Assembly (NCBI GenBank): GCA_023955225.1
Contig: JAGSGJ010000014.1
Span: forward strand, 1-44,277
Source: Sulfurovum sp.
Lineage (GTDB): Bacteria; Campylobacterota; Campylobacteria; Campylobacterales; Sulfurovaceae
Reading direction: 5' to 3'
DNA length: 44,277 nucleotides
Position numbers and translations under genes: made by a program. Of the stretch, positions 1 to 8,722 are shown piece by piece (within the stretch, counting starts at the first letter, position 1; every line of letters begins with the position of its first letter). Below the pieces are notes generated by a model. That model was not told the DNA's origin, made no database searches, and saw nothing but the letters and a program-made list of their open reading frames with translations.

Positions 1-345
1 ACTCCCATAATCAGTCGTTGTTTCCAATGCACCTTTTGGCAGTGTATGTTTAGCCGAGGCATCTGCAAGAATTTTATCTGTGTCAGCAGAGATATTCACT
101 ATCAGCCAATGCCACCATCCGCTACCTGTTGGTGCGTCAGGGTCATATACTGTGACAGCAAAACTTTTTGTACCTTTTGGTGCATGACTCCAATGAAGCT
201 CTGGGGAGATGTTTTGTCCACTACATCCAAAACCATCAAACTCCTGAGCTTTACTGATCTGTCCTTTGAGCGTATCGCTTGCCAAAGTAAAACTTTCTGC
301 CTGTAAAAATGATCCTATTATCATCAATATCCATACATATCGCAT
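1..345 (-). CDS. YbhB/YbcL (Raf kinase inhibitor-like, PEBP) family protein, 3' end cut by window
   Basis: The reverse strand is open from an ATG at 345 to the window edge (115 codons seen). Residues 1-17 form a short hydrophobic signal peptide ending in LQA-ES, so the product is probably periplasmic. After it come PEBP hallmarks: the DGFGCSGQNISPELHW segment, a VYDPDAPTGSGWWHW ligand-loop motif and LPKGALETTTDYG. An AGGGAG ribosome site lies just upstream. The family binds small anionic or phospholipid-like ligands; the bacterial role is poorly defined. The C-terminal part, including the end of the fold, lies outside the window. Family confidence is high, function unknown. Confidence 0.85.
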   Translation of the reverse strand, partial: MRYVWILMIIGSFLQAESFTLASDTLKGQISKAQEFDGFGCSGQNISPELHWSHAPKGTKSFAVTVYDPDAPTGSGWWHWLIVNISADTDKILADASAKHTLPKGALETTTDYGS

Positions 346-395
346 ATTTTCTCCCTATTTTTTATTTATAATAGGATAATTTACATTAGAAGACT

Positions 396-417
396 ATTTA
401 TATCTTTCAAGATAAAT
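396..417. promoter_or_regulatory. imperfect inverted repeat upstream of the nitroreductase gene
   Basis: ATTTATaTCTT-TC-AAGATAAAT forms a near-perfect inverted repeat 58-79 bases before the nitroreductase ATG. It is followed by a TTGACA-like hexamer at 419-424 and A/T-rich sequence. Its size suits an operator for a small dimeric regulator such as MarR or HxlR. No such regulator is adjacent, so this is only a candidate. Confidence 0.35.
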
Positions 418-474
418 CTTGACATACTATGACATATAAGCTAATCTATAACAACATAACTAAAAGGATAAACA

Positions 475-1104
475 ATGCAGAACGATTTTAGTAAAGCTAT
501 GGATTTTAGGCATGCCTGTAAAGTATTTGATGAAAACAAAAAGATCAGTGATGAAGAGATGCATTACATCCTGGAAGCAGGAAGAAAGTCACCCTCTTCA
601 TTTGGTATGGAAGCATGGAAGTTTCTAGTCATCACCAATGAAGCGTTAAAAGCAAAACTAAGACCTTTCTGCTGGGATCAGATTCAAGTCACTTCCTGTT
701 CACACCTGGTCATCGTACTAGCAGGTATCGAAAATGCCAAGGTAGAAAGCGGCATGCCTAAAAAGAGATTTACAAGACGTGAGATGCCGCAAGAAACTCT
801 TGATTTTTATATGGATATTTATGCCAAACACTTGGAAAAAACACTAAGTTCCGATGAAAATATCTACGCATGGACAGCCAAACAAAGCTACATTGCACTA
901 GGAAACATGATGACTGCTGCTGCTTTTGTGGGTATCGATTCTTGTCCTATAGAAGGATTTGAAAAAGAGAATGTTGAAGAGGTATTAGGCTTAGATACAA
1001 GTAAATACCAATTAGCCGTTGTCGTACCTTTTGGCTACAGGATCAACGAACAGTCATCACAGATAAGACTACCTTTTGATGAAGTGGTTGAGTTTATAAA
1101 GTAG
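475..1104 (+). CDS. nitroreductase family NAD(P)H-dependent flavoprotein
   Basis: The 209-residue protein has the classic nitroreductase N-terminus: an FRHACKVF segment near residue 12 (the usual R-S/H-x-R/K-x-F FMN-binding region) and SPSSFGMEAWKF near 40, where family members bind the FMN phosphate. PFGYR near 189 is the usual C-terminal motif. Length fits the NfsB/YdgI-type family, which are soluble FMN dimers that reduce nitro compounds or quinones with NAD(P)H. AAAGGA precedes the start. The next gene, a flavin reductase, starts six bases after the stop, so the two probably form a flavoenzyme operon. The physiological substrate cannot be read from sequence. Confidence 0.9.
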   Translation: MQNDFSKAMDFRHACKVFDENKKISDEEMHYILEAGRKSPSSFGMEAWKFLVITNEALKAKLRPFCWDQIQVTSCSHLVIVLAGIENAKVESGMPKKRFTRREMPQETLDFYMDIYAKHLEKTLSSDENIYAWTAKQSYIALGNMMTAAAFVGIDSCPIEGFEKENVEEVLGLDTSKYQLAVVVPFGYRINEQSSQIRLPFDEVVEFIK

Positions 1105-1109
1105 AGAAA

Positions 1110-1700
1110 ATGTTCATAGATTTTCAAGAAAAAACTGCCCCAGAGCGTTATCATCTCATGGCAAGTACTGTCATCCCTCGTCCCATTGCATGGATAGCCA
1201 CAGAGGGCGAAGTGCTTAACATTGCTCCTTTTTCTTACTTCACACCACTCTCTTCAGAGCCTGCCACTCTAATCGTTTCCATTGGTCACCGTGCAGATGG
1301 CAGTCCAAAAGACACACTCAGAAATTTACGTGAAAGTAAAAAATGCGTGGTTTGCATTGTAGATGAGGATCATTTTGAAGCAATGCATTTGAGTTCTAAA
1401 GGATTAGATGCAACACAGAGTGAACTAGAAGTATTTGACATTCCAACAAAAAACATGATTGAAGGTTTTCCACCTATGCCTGAAGGTATCAAAGTGGCAT
1501 TCTTTTGTAAGTATTTACAAGAGGTAGAACTTCAAGGCAGCAAAACAATCCCTGTCATTGTAGAGATAAAACATCTTTATCTTGATAATAACATTATCTC
1601 TGATACAAACAAGATCGCTTTTGAATTTTCCGCTATCGCTAGAGTGGGACGTAAATATGCAACGCTAGATGAGAGTATTACGGTACCTGAGATACCGTAA
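1110..1700 (+). CDS. flavin reductase-like (FMN-binding split barrel) protein
   Basis: A 196-residue protein of the flavin reductase-like domain family. The start MASTVIPRPIAWIAT is the typical strand-turn at the beginning of the split barrel, followed by NIAPFSYFTPLSSEPATL, the FMN isoalloxazine-binding stretch, and DTLRNLRESKKCVV. The family includes NAD(P)H:FMN reductases and flavoredoxins. It directly follows the nitroreductase with a five-base gap, suggesting co-transcription and shared use of FMN. The ribosome site is weak (AGAGAAA), so translational coupling is likely. The 3' end lies inside a hairpin shared with the convergent GGDEF gene. Confidence 0.88.
   Translation: MFIDFQEKTAPERYHLMASTVIPRPIAWIATEGEVLNIAPFSYFTPLSSEPATLIVSIGHRADGSPKDTLRNLRESKKCVVCIVDEDHFEAMHLSSKGLDATQSELEVFDIPTKNMIEGFPPMPEGIKVAFFCKYLQEVELQGSKTIPVIVEIKHLYLDNNIISDTNKIAFEFSAIARVGRKYATLDESITVPEIP
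1678..1700. terminator. hairpin between convergent genes
   Basis: TTACGGTA and TACCGTAA form an 8-bp perfect stem with a 7-base loop. The second arm contains the flavin reductase stop codon. It lies between convergent genes and could stop transcription both ways; the downstream plus strand has only a short T-run (GTGTTTTAAAAA). Confidence 0.5.
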
Positions 1701-1710
1701 ATACTGTGTT

Positions 1711-2590
1711 TTAAAAATGGTAAGTACCGCGCTCTTTTCGTTTGGCTTTATACATGCATTTGTCTGCATACAATAGCAATGCATCTGTGGTAGTGCCATT
1801 CTTAGGATAGGTAGCAATACCAACACTGCAACTGATCTGGAACTCTTCACCATCAATACTGCAAGGTTCAGATATTTCCTTAATAATTGTTTCTGCCATC
1901 TTTGAGATATCATCTTTGTCAGAAGTATTTTCCAATATAACAATAAACTCATCTCCTCCTATTCTTGCAACCGTATCTGAACTACGAATCGATAGAGACA
2001 GACGTGATGCAATCTCTTTTAAGACCTTATCCCCAGATGCATGCCCTTTGCTGTCATTAATGTCCTTAAATCTATCTAGATCGATATAAAACAGTGCAAA
2101 CGTACTCTTATTGCGTTCAGAGCGTTCTATTAGATGATTAAGACGATCAAGCAACAGATAACGATTTGGAAGTTGCGTAAGTTCATCATAATGTGCTCGG
2201 TCATGCAGTCGCTTAGTCTCTTCTACTCGAGCAGTAATATCCCTATTGATACCTAATGCACCGATCATCTGATTATTATCATCAAGAATAGGAACACACA
2301 TTGACTCAAGCCAACCAATATGACCGTCTTTGTGCAAATATTTTACTTCACCATTCCATTTACCAAATTTCTCTACCGAAGAGATAATGTCTGTCGTAAT
2401 ACGATCAACATCTTCAGGGACATGGACTATATCTGCAGGCTTGTCCCATTGCTTCTTCTTTTGAATATCCATACAATAATTCAGAACCAATATTCCAGTC
2501 TATAATGATTCCTTCTACATCAGTTACAACAACAGCATCAAATAAGTGATCAAATGCTTTAGCTCGTTGCTCTAATATCTTTAAATCCAT
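1711..2590 (-). pseudogene. PAS-GGDEF diguanylate cyclase with a frameshift in the PAS domain
   Basis: The C-terminal part, readable in one frame from about 2490, holds the end of a PAS/PAC domain (KDGHIGWLESMCVPI, GALGINRDIT) and a complete GGDEF domain: DELTQLPNR, FYIDLDRFKDIND, an RSSD inhibitory I-site five residues before GGDEF, and the ending SVGIATYP. The PAS start lies in another frame: ATG at 2590 after AAGGTAG, coding MDLKILEQRAKAFDHLF and GYSKEEAMGQ, then running into a stop. Removing one base near 2440 joins the halves as MGQ-PADIVHVPED, a normal PAS continuation. The cyclase domain looks catalytically intact. Either the gene is broken or the assembly has a one-base indel. An alternative TTG start at 2490 would give a PAS-truncated protein. 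Confidence 0.85.
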
Positions 2591-2829
2591 TAGTTACTAC
2601 CTTGAGTTACGTTGATAAAGAAAGTATATTGTAAATATGTCATAAATTTGCCAAAAGAGTTAGAGAGTTTAATGGTTGTTAGGGGAATAATTTGAGTTGG
2701 AAGAGTATATGGCTAGCTACAATAGCTAAGCATATACTTGAAGTTGAATAATTTACTATGATACTTTTTCAATAATCGCTCTACCATAAGTAATGCATAT
2801 AGCAATCAAAAATGTTATAGAATAATACT

Positions 2830-3291
2830 TTATTTTGTCAATCTAGGCAAACAACAACGTTTATATTTCAAGCCACTTCCACATATACATTTTTGATTGT
2901 TTGTAAATGTTACTTTATCTTCATATATTTCACCATCGACATATTTGTACATATCGTTTAGTTTTATAAAGGTTGATTTTTCGTGATGTAGATGCTGTAC
3001 ATTATCGAAGATATAATAGGCTTTAAATTCAACCGTATCATCGTTATAATCTACAATCTCCAAGTGCTGCCAAAAACTGTTATCTGCCCAGTCCTGTATA
3101 AATTTAAGTTCTTCATCACTCCAAGTGTGATCATGGGTTGTAGCTTGAAGATAGTTCACCTCACCTAAACAATAAGCACTATAGCGTGAGCGCATAAGCG
3201 TAAGTGCACTTAGTGCTACTTGTTGTACTCTTAAAATAGGTTCACAACATTCTGAAAAATCCAATCCACTTTTACAATAACACTTTTTCAT
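2830..3291 (-). CDS. YchJ-like SEC-C motif protein (UPF0225-type)
   Basis: A 153-residue protein with SEC-C-type zinc motifs at both ends: CYCKSGLDFSECC at residues 4-16 and CICGSGLKYKRCC near 135-147. Between them lies the YchJ central domain, with LMRSRYSAYCLGEVNYLQATTH and DHTWSDEEL. This two-ended arrangement is the YchJ/UPF0225 pattern. SEC-C motifs resemble the zinc-binding C-terminus of SecA, and the central domain is NTF2-like. The cellular function is unknown. AAGGTTAAG precedes the ATG. It seems to be a single-gene unit. Confidence 0.88.
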   Translation of the reverse strand: MKKCYCKSGLDFSECCEPILRVQQVALSALTLMRSRYSAYCLGEVNYLQATTHDHTWSDEELKFIQDWADNSFWQHLEIVDYNDDTVEFKAYYIFDNVQHLHHEKSTFIKLNDMYKYVDGEIYEDKVTFTNNQKCICGSGLKYKRCCLPRLTK

Positions 3292-3387
3292 CTTAACCTT
3301 AAATCCTATATGTATGTATGTATTACCGGTGACAGTAAACCATATGAGGCAACATCATACCATAAAAGAGATAGACCTCGTGAAAAA

Positions 3388-3414
3388 AGATGAAGTAATT
3401 ATTTTACTTCATCT
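3388..3414 (-). terminator. rho-independent terminator of yaeQ
   Basis: On the minus strand an 11-bp perfect stem (AGATGAAGTAA / TTACTTCATCT, 5-base loop) is followed at once by TTTTTTC, a classical intrinsic terminator. Its first arm overlaps the last codons of the yaeQ-like gene. Confidence 0.8.
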
Positions 3415-3942
3415 CATCCAACTCTTTTCTCTAATTACTACACTGTGTTCTTCATCTATCAGAGTCAGTTCATTATCAAATATATTGGCTTGTAATGACA
3501 TTGCGCGCTTTGCAAGTTCTTCTATGTCGCCTTCTATATCGAGATGTATGACTTGAAGATTGGAAAAACGGGTAAGGGATGTTTGGATCTGTTTCCACCA
3601 GGAGGAAGCCATACCTTCCTGATACGTATAGATAATCACTTTTTCTGAACGGCCACACGCTTTTTTAATACGCTTTTCATCAGGTTGCCCCAAGTCTATC
3701 CATAGTTTTATCTCACCACCCAAAGACTTTTGCCACAGATCAGGCTCATCCTCTTGCGATATACCTTTACAAAATTCCAACTCTTCATTAGCATTTAGTA
3801 TAAATGCAATCAATCGGACCATAAGACGCAAGTCAGTTTCAGACGGATGTTTCGCCATCGTTAAGTTGTGATCAGCATAATAATGGCTGTCCATATTTGC
3901 AATGTTCAGTAACGCTTTACAGATGGTTGCTTTGATGGCCAT
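3409..3942 (-). CDS. yaeQ: YaeQ family protein
   Basis: The 177-residue protein matches the YaeQ family in length and signature: MAIKATICKALLNIANMD, YYADHNLTMAKHPSETDLR and MVRLIAFILNA at the N-terminus, then DEPDLWQKSLGGEIKLWIDLGQPDEKRIKKACGR. The fold is a PD-(D/E)XK nuclease-like variant; E. coli YaeQ was once proposed to affect transcription antitermination, but its function is unsettled. AAGGAATTTT precedes the ATG. It is monocistronic, with a strong terminator at the stop codon. Confidence 0.92.
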   Translation of the reverse strand: MAIKATICKALLNIANMDSHYYADHNLTMAKHPSETDLRLMVRLIAFILNANEELEFCKGISQEDEPDLWQKSLGGEIKLWIDLGQPDEKRIKKACGRSEKVIIYTYQEGMASSWWKQIQTSLTRFSNLQVIHLDIEGDIEELAKRAMSLQANIFDNELTLIDEEHSVVIREKSWMR

Positions 3943-4055
3943 AAAATTCCTTATGGTTTATATGTGAGAGTATATCCTAATGAGGAACACTATAATATAA
4001 TTTTAGTATAATCCCTTATGATAAGATTTAACAATTCAATGCAGAGAGGCACTAA

Positions 4056-4688
4056 ATGCAGAGTCGTGAAGATTTACAGCTAAACAATATTTTTATCCCA
4101 TCCAAAGTAGCTTCTAAAAAGTTGATGATCATCCTTCATGGTCGTGGAGACTCATCACGTGGATTTACTTTTTTACCATCCTACCTCAACATAGATGATA
4201 TGAACTATCTTTTACTCGATGCTCCCTACTATTACTATGGAGGCTTTTCATGGTATGACTTAGCACCTAACCAATGGGAAGGCATTGTATATTCAAGTGG
4301 CATACTTGCAGATACTTTAGACACTCTGTTTGAAGAAGAGTTCAATGCAGATGAGAGCTTTTTATTTGGATTTTCACAAGGTGCCTTGCTTACCTTTGAG
4401 TTTGGATCTAGGTACGAGAAGGTACTTGCAGGTTACATCGCAGTCAGTGGGTACATCTACGATACCAACAATCTCTTGCATGAAATGAACCCAAATGTAA
4501 ATACTTCAAACTGGTTATGCACGCATGGAACTTCTGATGGTATACTCCCATTTAACACTTCAAAAGTACAAGTGGAAACATTACAAAATGGCGGGTTTGA
4601 TATTACATTTAAAAGTTATGATAAAGATCATAATGTTGTCGAAGATGAATTGATGATGATAAAAGAGTGGATCAAAAACAAACTTTAA
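4056..4688 (+). CDS. alpha/beta-hydrolase, carboxylesterase/phospholipase (YpfH-like) family
   Basis: A 210-residue single-domain alpha/beta hydrolase without a signal peptide. The oxyanion region LHGRGDSSRGF lies near residue 28, the nucleophile elbow GFSQGA near 109, the acidic residue in GTSDGILP near 164 and the catalytic histidine in DKDHNV near 191, so the Ser-Asp-His triad is complete. The closest family is the phospholipase/carboxylesterase group (YpfH, cytosolic esterases) hydrolysing short acyl esters. Its stop overlaps the end of the convergent DUF1289 gene by four bases. Confidence 0.85.
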   Translation: MQSREDLQLNNIFIPSKVASKKLMIILHGRGDSSRGFTFLPSYLNIDDMNYLLLDAPYYYYGGFSWYDLAPNQWEGIVYSSGILADTLDTLFEEEFNADESFLFGFSQGALLTFEFGSRYEKVLAGYIAVSGYIYDTNNLLHEMNPNVNTSNWLCTHGTSDGILPFNTSKVQVETLQNGGFDITFKSYDKDHNVVEDELMMIKEWIKNKL

Positions 4689-4888
4689 GGACGAGGTTTT
4701 TGTGAGGACCTATCCTTAAGTATATGTTCCTTTTTTCTTTTCTGTGCTATTTTAAGCATCCGCGTTTTTTCTTCTATATTGGCTTTATTCCATTGACGCA
4801 TATCATCAAAAGTACGAAAACACCCTAGACAAATATTATCTTCATTGAGACAACATTTTTTTATGCATGGTTTGTTTATATCTATCAT
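4685..4888 (-). CDS. DUF1289 family small cysteine-rich protein
   Basis: A 67-residue protein with the DUF1289 pattern: PCIKKC, CCLNEDNICLGCFRTFDDM and W-N-K, giving a four-cysteine metal site (C-x3-C ... C-x2-C), followed by a basic C-terminal helix. The family is widespread in proteobacteria and has no firm function. AGAAGGGAACACTG before the ATG includes a good ribosome site. It lies 20 bases downstream of the MATE gene on the same strand and probably shares its transcript. Confidence 0.85.
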   Translation of the reverse strand: MIDINKPCIKKCCLNEDNICLGCFRTFDDMRQWNKANIEEKTRMLKIAQKRKKEHILKDRSSQKPRP

Positions 4889-4908
4889 TCAGTGTTCCCT
4901 TCTAGGTG

Positions 4909-6222
4909 CTACGATAAATGTTTTAATTTCTTCTCTCCATACCACCACAAAAAGAGTGCGGAAGAGAAGATGATCATATCTAATCCTATCCAGAGAGATA
5001 AAATACCTAATCCCATCCATGCTAAAGCAGTAAATACAACTACCGGTGCTACAACCTGTCTGTAAATGCTTATAGGCATGATGACAGCTGGTTTAGCTAT
5101 GCCTTGTAACATAGCGATGTAAATGAATATCACGACAAAACCGTACGAAGCCACACCACTCACACGCAAGTAAAGTGCACTTTGCTCTATAACAGCAGGA
5201 TCAGAGGTCAAAAGTGCTGCCATGTAGTCTGCAAAAAGTAAAAAGGAACTCACTCCGAGCGTACTCATAAGCCACCCATAACGTATGGCTAAACTAACCG
5301 TAGGTTTGATCCGTTCATAGGATTTGGCACCGTTGTTTTGTGAAACTATGGCAAGTGTAGCGATGTTGAGTCCTATCACAGGCATAAGAAAGATCTGTTC
5401 TATACGCATCCCTATACCAAAAGCAGCGACAGCCTCTTTACCAAAGGGTGCGACAAAGTACGTGATGATATACATACCAAATGCCATCATGAACATATTG
5501 ATGCTTGGTGGCATCCCTTGTTTGAGCAACTCTTTTATGACATGGCTGTCATACTCAAATGTAGAAAATCCACGCCACAACTTCGTTCGGCTTACTTTGT
5601 AGAACAGGTAAGCCATCGTAATAAGCTCAGCGATAATGGTGGCCAAAGCTATACCGCTTACACCCATCTTGAAATGTTCAATGAACAGGTAGTCCAACAC
5701 GATATTAAGCAGTGCCGTGACGATCAGTACATTTCTGAATGACTTTGTGTCTCCAGTAGCATTAAGTAGTGCATTAAAAAAGAATGCTCCCACAAAAAAC
5801 ACTGCTCCATACAAAATCACGTTTATGTAGTCAAGCGTCTCCACTACATACGAGGGGTCACCCAATGCCTCTACCAGATATGGCACAGATAATACACCCA
5901 ACGCAGAAAGAGACACAGACAAAAGTACCCCAAATGCTATGGCATTGAGCGCGATGTGTTGTGCTTTAGGTATGTTTTTCTCTCCCAAAGCATTCCCTAC
6001 CAAAGAAGTCACCGCCTCAGACATTCCTATCCCTATGGCTAACACCATAAAAAACACAGAGGCAGACAAAGAGAGTGCTGCTAGTGCCTGCGTGGAGATG
6101 AGCCCGGCAAAAAAGGTATCTGTGACATTAAACATCGTATGAAAGAAGTACCCTACAACTGCCGGAACTGCCAGTTTCACGATATGCTGTTTGATAATGC
6201 CCTCGGTTAGGTCTATGTGCAT
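4909..6222 (-). CDS. MATE family efflux transporter
   Basis: The 437-residue hydrophobic protein has about 12 transmembrane segments in two similar halves, as expected for MATE (multi-antimicrobial extrusion) exporters. Family features include PAVVGYFFHTMFNVTDTFFAG near the start, GIGMSEAVTSLVGNALGEKN (the Q/N-rich loop 1 equivalent) and GIGMRIEQIFLMP with GLNIATLAIVSQNNGA in the second half. The family exports cationic drugs or metabolites by Na+ or H+ antiport in the inner membrane. The substrate is unknown. The ribosome site is weak (AAGAATC). It appears co-transcribed with the downstream DUF1289 gene. Confidence 0.9.
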   Translation of the reverse strand: MHIDLTEGIIKQHIVKLAVPAVVGYFFHTMFNVTDTFFAGLISTQALAALSLSASVFFMVLAIGIGMSEAVTSLVGNALGEKNIPKAQHIALNAIAFGVLLSVSLSALGVLSVPYLVEALGDPSYVVETLDYINVILYGAVFFVGAFFFNALLNATGDTKSFRNVLIVTALLNIVLDYLFIEHFKMGVSGIALATIIAELITMAYLFYKVSRTKLWRGFSTFEYDSHVIKELLKQGMPPSINMFMMAFGMYIITYFVAPFGKEAVAAFGIGMRIEQIFLMPVIGLNIATLAIVSQNNGAKSYERIKPTVSLAIRYGWLMSTLGVSSFLLFADYMAALLTSDPAVIEQSALYLRVSGVASYGFVVIFIYIAMLQGIAKPAVIMPISIYRQVVAPVVVFTALAWMGLGILSLWIGLDMIIFSSALFLWWYGEKKLKHLS

Positions 6223-6373
6223 TTTGATTCTTTATTTTGTATTGGTTTTCATACTACTTGGGGATCGCTTTAGTTTGGCTAAAAGGTATCTATATCACTT
6301 CCTTCCTTTTTACTATCATCTCCTCTTACAAAATATGCTATTATCTCTCCAGTAAATAAAAGAAGGTTACATC

Positions 6374-6841
6374 ATGAATAAACAGGCTTTAGAAAAAATA
6401 GCTTTATGTAAAAAAAAGAGACTCAAATACCTAGATCTTAGCCATCTTGAACTCACAGAAATTCCTTCGGAAATAGCTACACTCATTTGGCTCGAACGTC
6501 TTTCTCTATCTCATAACCACATATCTGATATTAGCCTACTTTCATCACTAACAAAGATACATAAACTCTCACTTTCTCATAATAAGATCTCTGACCTTAG
6601 CCCTTTAACTTCAAATGAAAAAATTAAATTTATTTTTATACAAGACAATCAAATATCTGACATTACACCTTTAAGTCAGCTCTGTACACTCAAAAAAATC
6701 GTAGCACATACTAATACCATACAACATATTGAAAGTTTGACATCATTACCCAACCTTGTGTATTTGGATTTGAAACATAATCCTCTTAAAGACTTAAACT
6801 TGCTTGATACTTTAGATACACTACTGGTACGTAAAGTATAA
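6374..6841 (+). CDS. small leucine-rich repeat protein
   Basis: A 155-residue protein built almost entirely of 21-22-residue leucine-rich repeats of the internalin/SDS22 type: LKYLDLSHLELTEIPSEIA, LERLSLSHNHISDISLLSS, LHKLSLSHNKISDLSPL, FIQDNQISDITPL, ending LVYLDLKHNPLKDL. There is no signal peptide or transmembrane segment, so it is probably cytoplasmic and acts in protein-protein contact. AAGG precedes the ATG. Its partner cannot be inferred from the neighbours. Confidence 0.8.
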   Translation: MNKQALEKIALCKKKRLKYLDLSHLELTEIPSEIATLIWLERLSLSHNHISDISLLSSLTKIHKLSLSHNKISDLSPLTSNEKIKFIFIQDNQISDITPLSQLCTLKKIVAHTNTIQHIESLTSLPNLVYLDLKHNPLKDLNLLDTLDTLLVRKV

Positions 6842-6883
6842 CTCTAAAGTTCAAACTAAAGCATAAAGTTTTTTCAGATATTG

Positions 6884-6902
6884 ATAGGGTTTCTAACCCT
6901 AT
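6884..6902. terminator. bidirectional hairpin between convergent genes
   Basis: ATAGGGTT and AACCCTAT form an 8-bp perfect stem with a three-base loop between the LRR gene (plus) and the amine-oxidase-like gene (minus). A T-rich stretch lies upstream on the plus strand. Probably a shared terminator. Confidence 0.6.
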
Positions 6903-6905
6903 ACA

Positions 6906-7904
6906 CTACAAATTTTTCGCCACATTCATAGCTGAAGCAATAGCCCCATCCAAATATCCGCCTTCTCTAAAGGCACTCTCCGTGCCTGAAAATATCAGTT
7001 TTCCATCTAAATGTGTTGCAGTAAACCCATACGAAGGGTGTTCACCCAGAGGTATAGCATCAAGGGTTGTTGAAGTATTGGGCTCTTTTTTCCAGTCTAC
7101 AAGATAGAGTTTGGAAGGGTTCGCAGCTTTTCTTCCATAAATTCGCGTGAGTTGCTTGATGATATCATCTTCCAGATTATCATACTTTGCATAACTATGT
7201 ACAAAGCCAAAGAGTGCCGCTTTGTCTTGGGTACAGGCATCATGTATCTCACCCAAAGGTCCCAGATGAGAAACGGCAAAGCCACTTAAGCCCTCTTCCC
7301 TCCAAAATGCGTCAGGGTACTCTATGACACACTTGGCAGAATATCCCATCCATGTTGGTATGTTCAGCAGTTGCGTATGAAGCGCTGTAGGCAATGCAGG
7401 AAAGTACTCTATATTTTGTACAGCTAACCTTGGGGGCAGTGTTGAAATCACCTTATCTACCTCATACGTTTTGACTGACGTTTTGACCACTATTATTTCA
7501 TTTGACTGCGTTAAAGAGAGAACCTTTTCATTTAGATTGACAGGATTTTCAAGTCGATTTTCCAATGCCATGACCATTTGACTTATGCCACCTTTTATAC
7601 GGTAGGAAAGTGCTGTTGAAGAAGGGTTAAATCGTTGTACACCATCTGGAGCATCATATAGGGCAAGTCCCTCTGTATATTGTGAAAAAATCTCCAAACC
7701 TAATGTATCTATGAGCTGTAAGATATTTTTTTGATGCGGCCAAACCCAAGATGGGCCCATATCATGCCCATCAATACCCATGATCCGTCCACCTGTACGA
7801 TCACGCGCTTCTATGATCGTCACGTCATATGTATATTGAAGTAACACGGCACCATATAACCCACTAAGCCCTGCTCCAATAATAAGTAATTTCTTTTTCT
7901 TCAT
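6906..7904 (-). CDS. FAD-dependent flavin monoamine oxidase-like protein
   Basis: The 332-residue protein begins with a Rossmann FAD site, LLIIGAGLSGLYGA at residues 6-19, an acidic ribose contact (IIEARDRTGGRI) and the GG doublet typical of the amine oxidase superfamily. The C-terminal motif LIFSGTESAFREGGYLDGAIASA matches the conserved FAD-closing motif (GTE.....GYLDGA). It is shorter than most monoamine oxidases (about 450 residues), so the substrate domain is reduced. No signal peptide is seen. The substrate is unknown; amines, carotenoid-like or protoporphyrin-like compounds are all possible in this superfamily. Confidence 0.85.
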   Translation of the reverse strand: MKKKKLLIIGAGLSGLYGAVLLQYTYDVTIIEARDRTGGRIMGIDGHDMGPSWVWPHQKNILQLIDTLGLEIFSQYTEGLALYDAPDGVQRFNPSSTALSYRIKGGISQMVMALENRLENPVNLNEKVLSLTQSNEIIVVKTSVKTYEVDKVISTLPPRLAVQNIEYFPALPTALHTQLLNIPTWMGYSAKCVIEYPDAFWREEGLSGFAVSHLGPLGEIHDACTQDKAALFGFVHSYAKYDNLEDDIIKQLTRIYGRKAANPSKLYLVDWKKEPNTSTTLDAIPLGEHPSYGFTATHLDGKLIFSGTESAFREGGYLDGAIASAMNVAKNL

Positions 7905-7995
7905 TCCGCCATTGTAACCAATGATGATTAAAGGGATTCTATTTTTATCAAAAAAAGTTTCTCAAAATAAGTTATAATAATAAAAAGGAGATATG

Positions 7996-8709
7996 ATGAA
8001 GCAGATGAAAATATGGAGTGTAGTAATTGCACTCATTTTGGCTACAAGCACTGTTAATGCCGAAGCAAAACGTTATGAGATCAAATCAGGTATCATTGAG
8101 TATGCTATCATCGGTGGTGGAAATATGATGGGTATACAAACCCAGATAACCGGTACAAGCAAAGCAGTTTTCAAAGAGTGGGGAAATGTAGAACTTCATG
8201 AAGAAACAACTAAATCCGTTATCATGGGTAGAGAAGAAAATACCCATCAGACCACAAAGATCGATGCTGGAAAAGTGTATGTAGTAGATTATGAGCAAAA
8301 GACCATTGTTCAGTATGAGTATGACCCTTCGATGTTAGGACACTCTGAGCATAAAGATCTTGTCAAAAGCGGTAAAGAGATGATGCTTGCCATGAACGGT
8401 ACAAAAACGGGTGAAGAGAGTGTACTAGACTATGTCTGTGAAGTATGGGAAACACCAAAGATAAAACTTTGGCTGCACAAAGGTGTCATGCTCAAATCAA
8501 AAGTCAAAGTAATGGGGATCACACATACGACGGAAGCTACAAACATTCAATTCAATATTTCTGCATCGGATGAGGATTTTAAATTACCTAACTTTCCAAT
8601 AAAGAGTATGAAGGACAACAATGGTAATACTCCATCCCAAATGCCACAAATGACACCAGAGCAGATACAGCAAATGCAAGAGATGATGAAAAGTTTCACC
8701 CAAAAATAG
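7996..8709 (+). CDS. secreted hypothetical protein with signal peptide
   Basis: A protein of about 237 residues with an N-terminal signal peptide (MKQMKIWSVVIALILATS, cleavage near VNA-EAK), so probably periplasmic. The body is mostly beta-strand-like and carries a single Cys in DYVCEVWETP; the tail is rich in Met, Gln and Pro (SQMPQMTPEQIQQMQEMM). It resembles DUF4412-type proteins in outline, but I cannot name a family firmly. The second of two adjacent ATGs was chosen, five bases from AGGAG; the first (7993) is only two bases away. The mdaB-like gene follows after 13 bases and is probably co-transcribed. Confidence 0.7.
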   Translation: MKQMKIWSVVIALILATSTVNAEAKRYEIKSGIIEYAIIGGGNMMGIQTQITGTSKAVFKEWGNVELHEETTKSVIMGREENTHQTTKIDAGKVYVVDYEQKTIVQYEYDPSMLGHSEHKDLVKSGKEMMLAMNGTKTGEESVLDYVCEVWETPKIKLWLHKGVMLKSKVKVMGITHTTEATNIQFNISASDEDFKLPNFPIKSMKDNNGNTPSQMPQMTPEQIQQMQEMMKSFTQK

Positions 8710-8722
8710 AAGGAAAGAAGCT

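Noticed and set aside
46..306. 86-codon plus-strand frame at the window start
   Set aside because: It lies antisense to a clear PEBP-family gene with signal peptide and ribosome site, and has no family pattern of its own.
1665..1952. 95-codon minus-strand frame overlapping the GGDEF domain
   Set aside because: It is an alternative frame of the GGDEF coding sequence; the main frame has all cyclase motifs.
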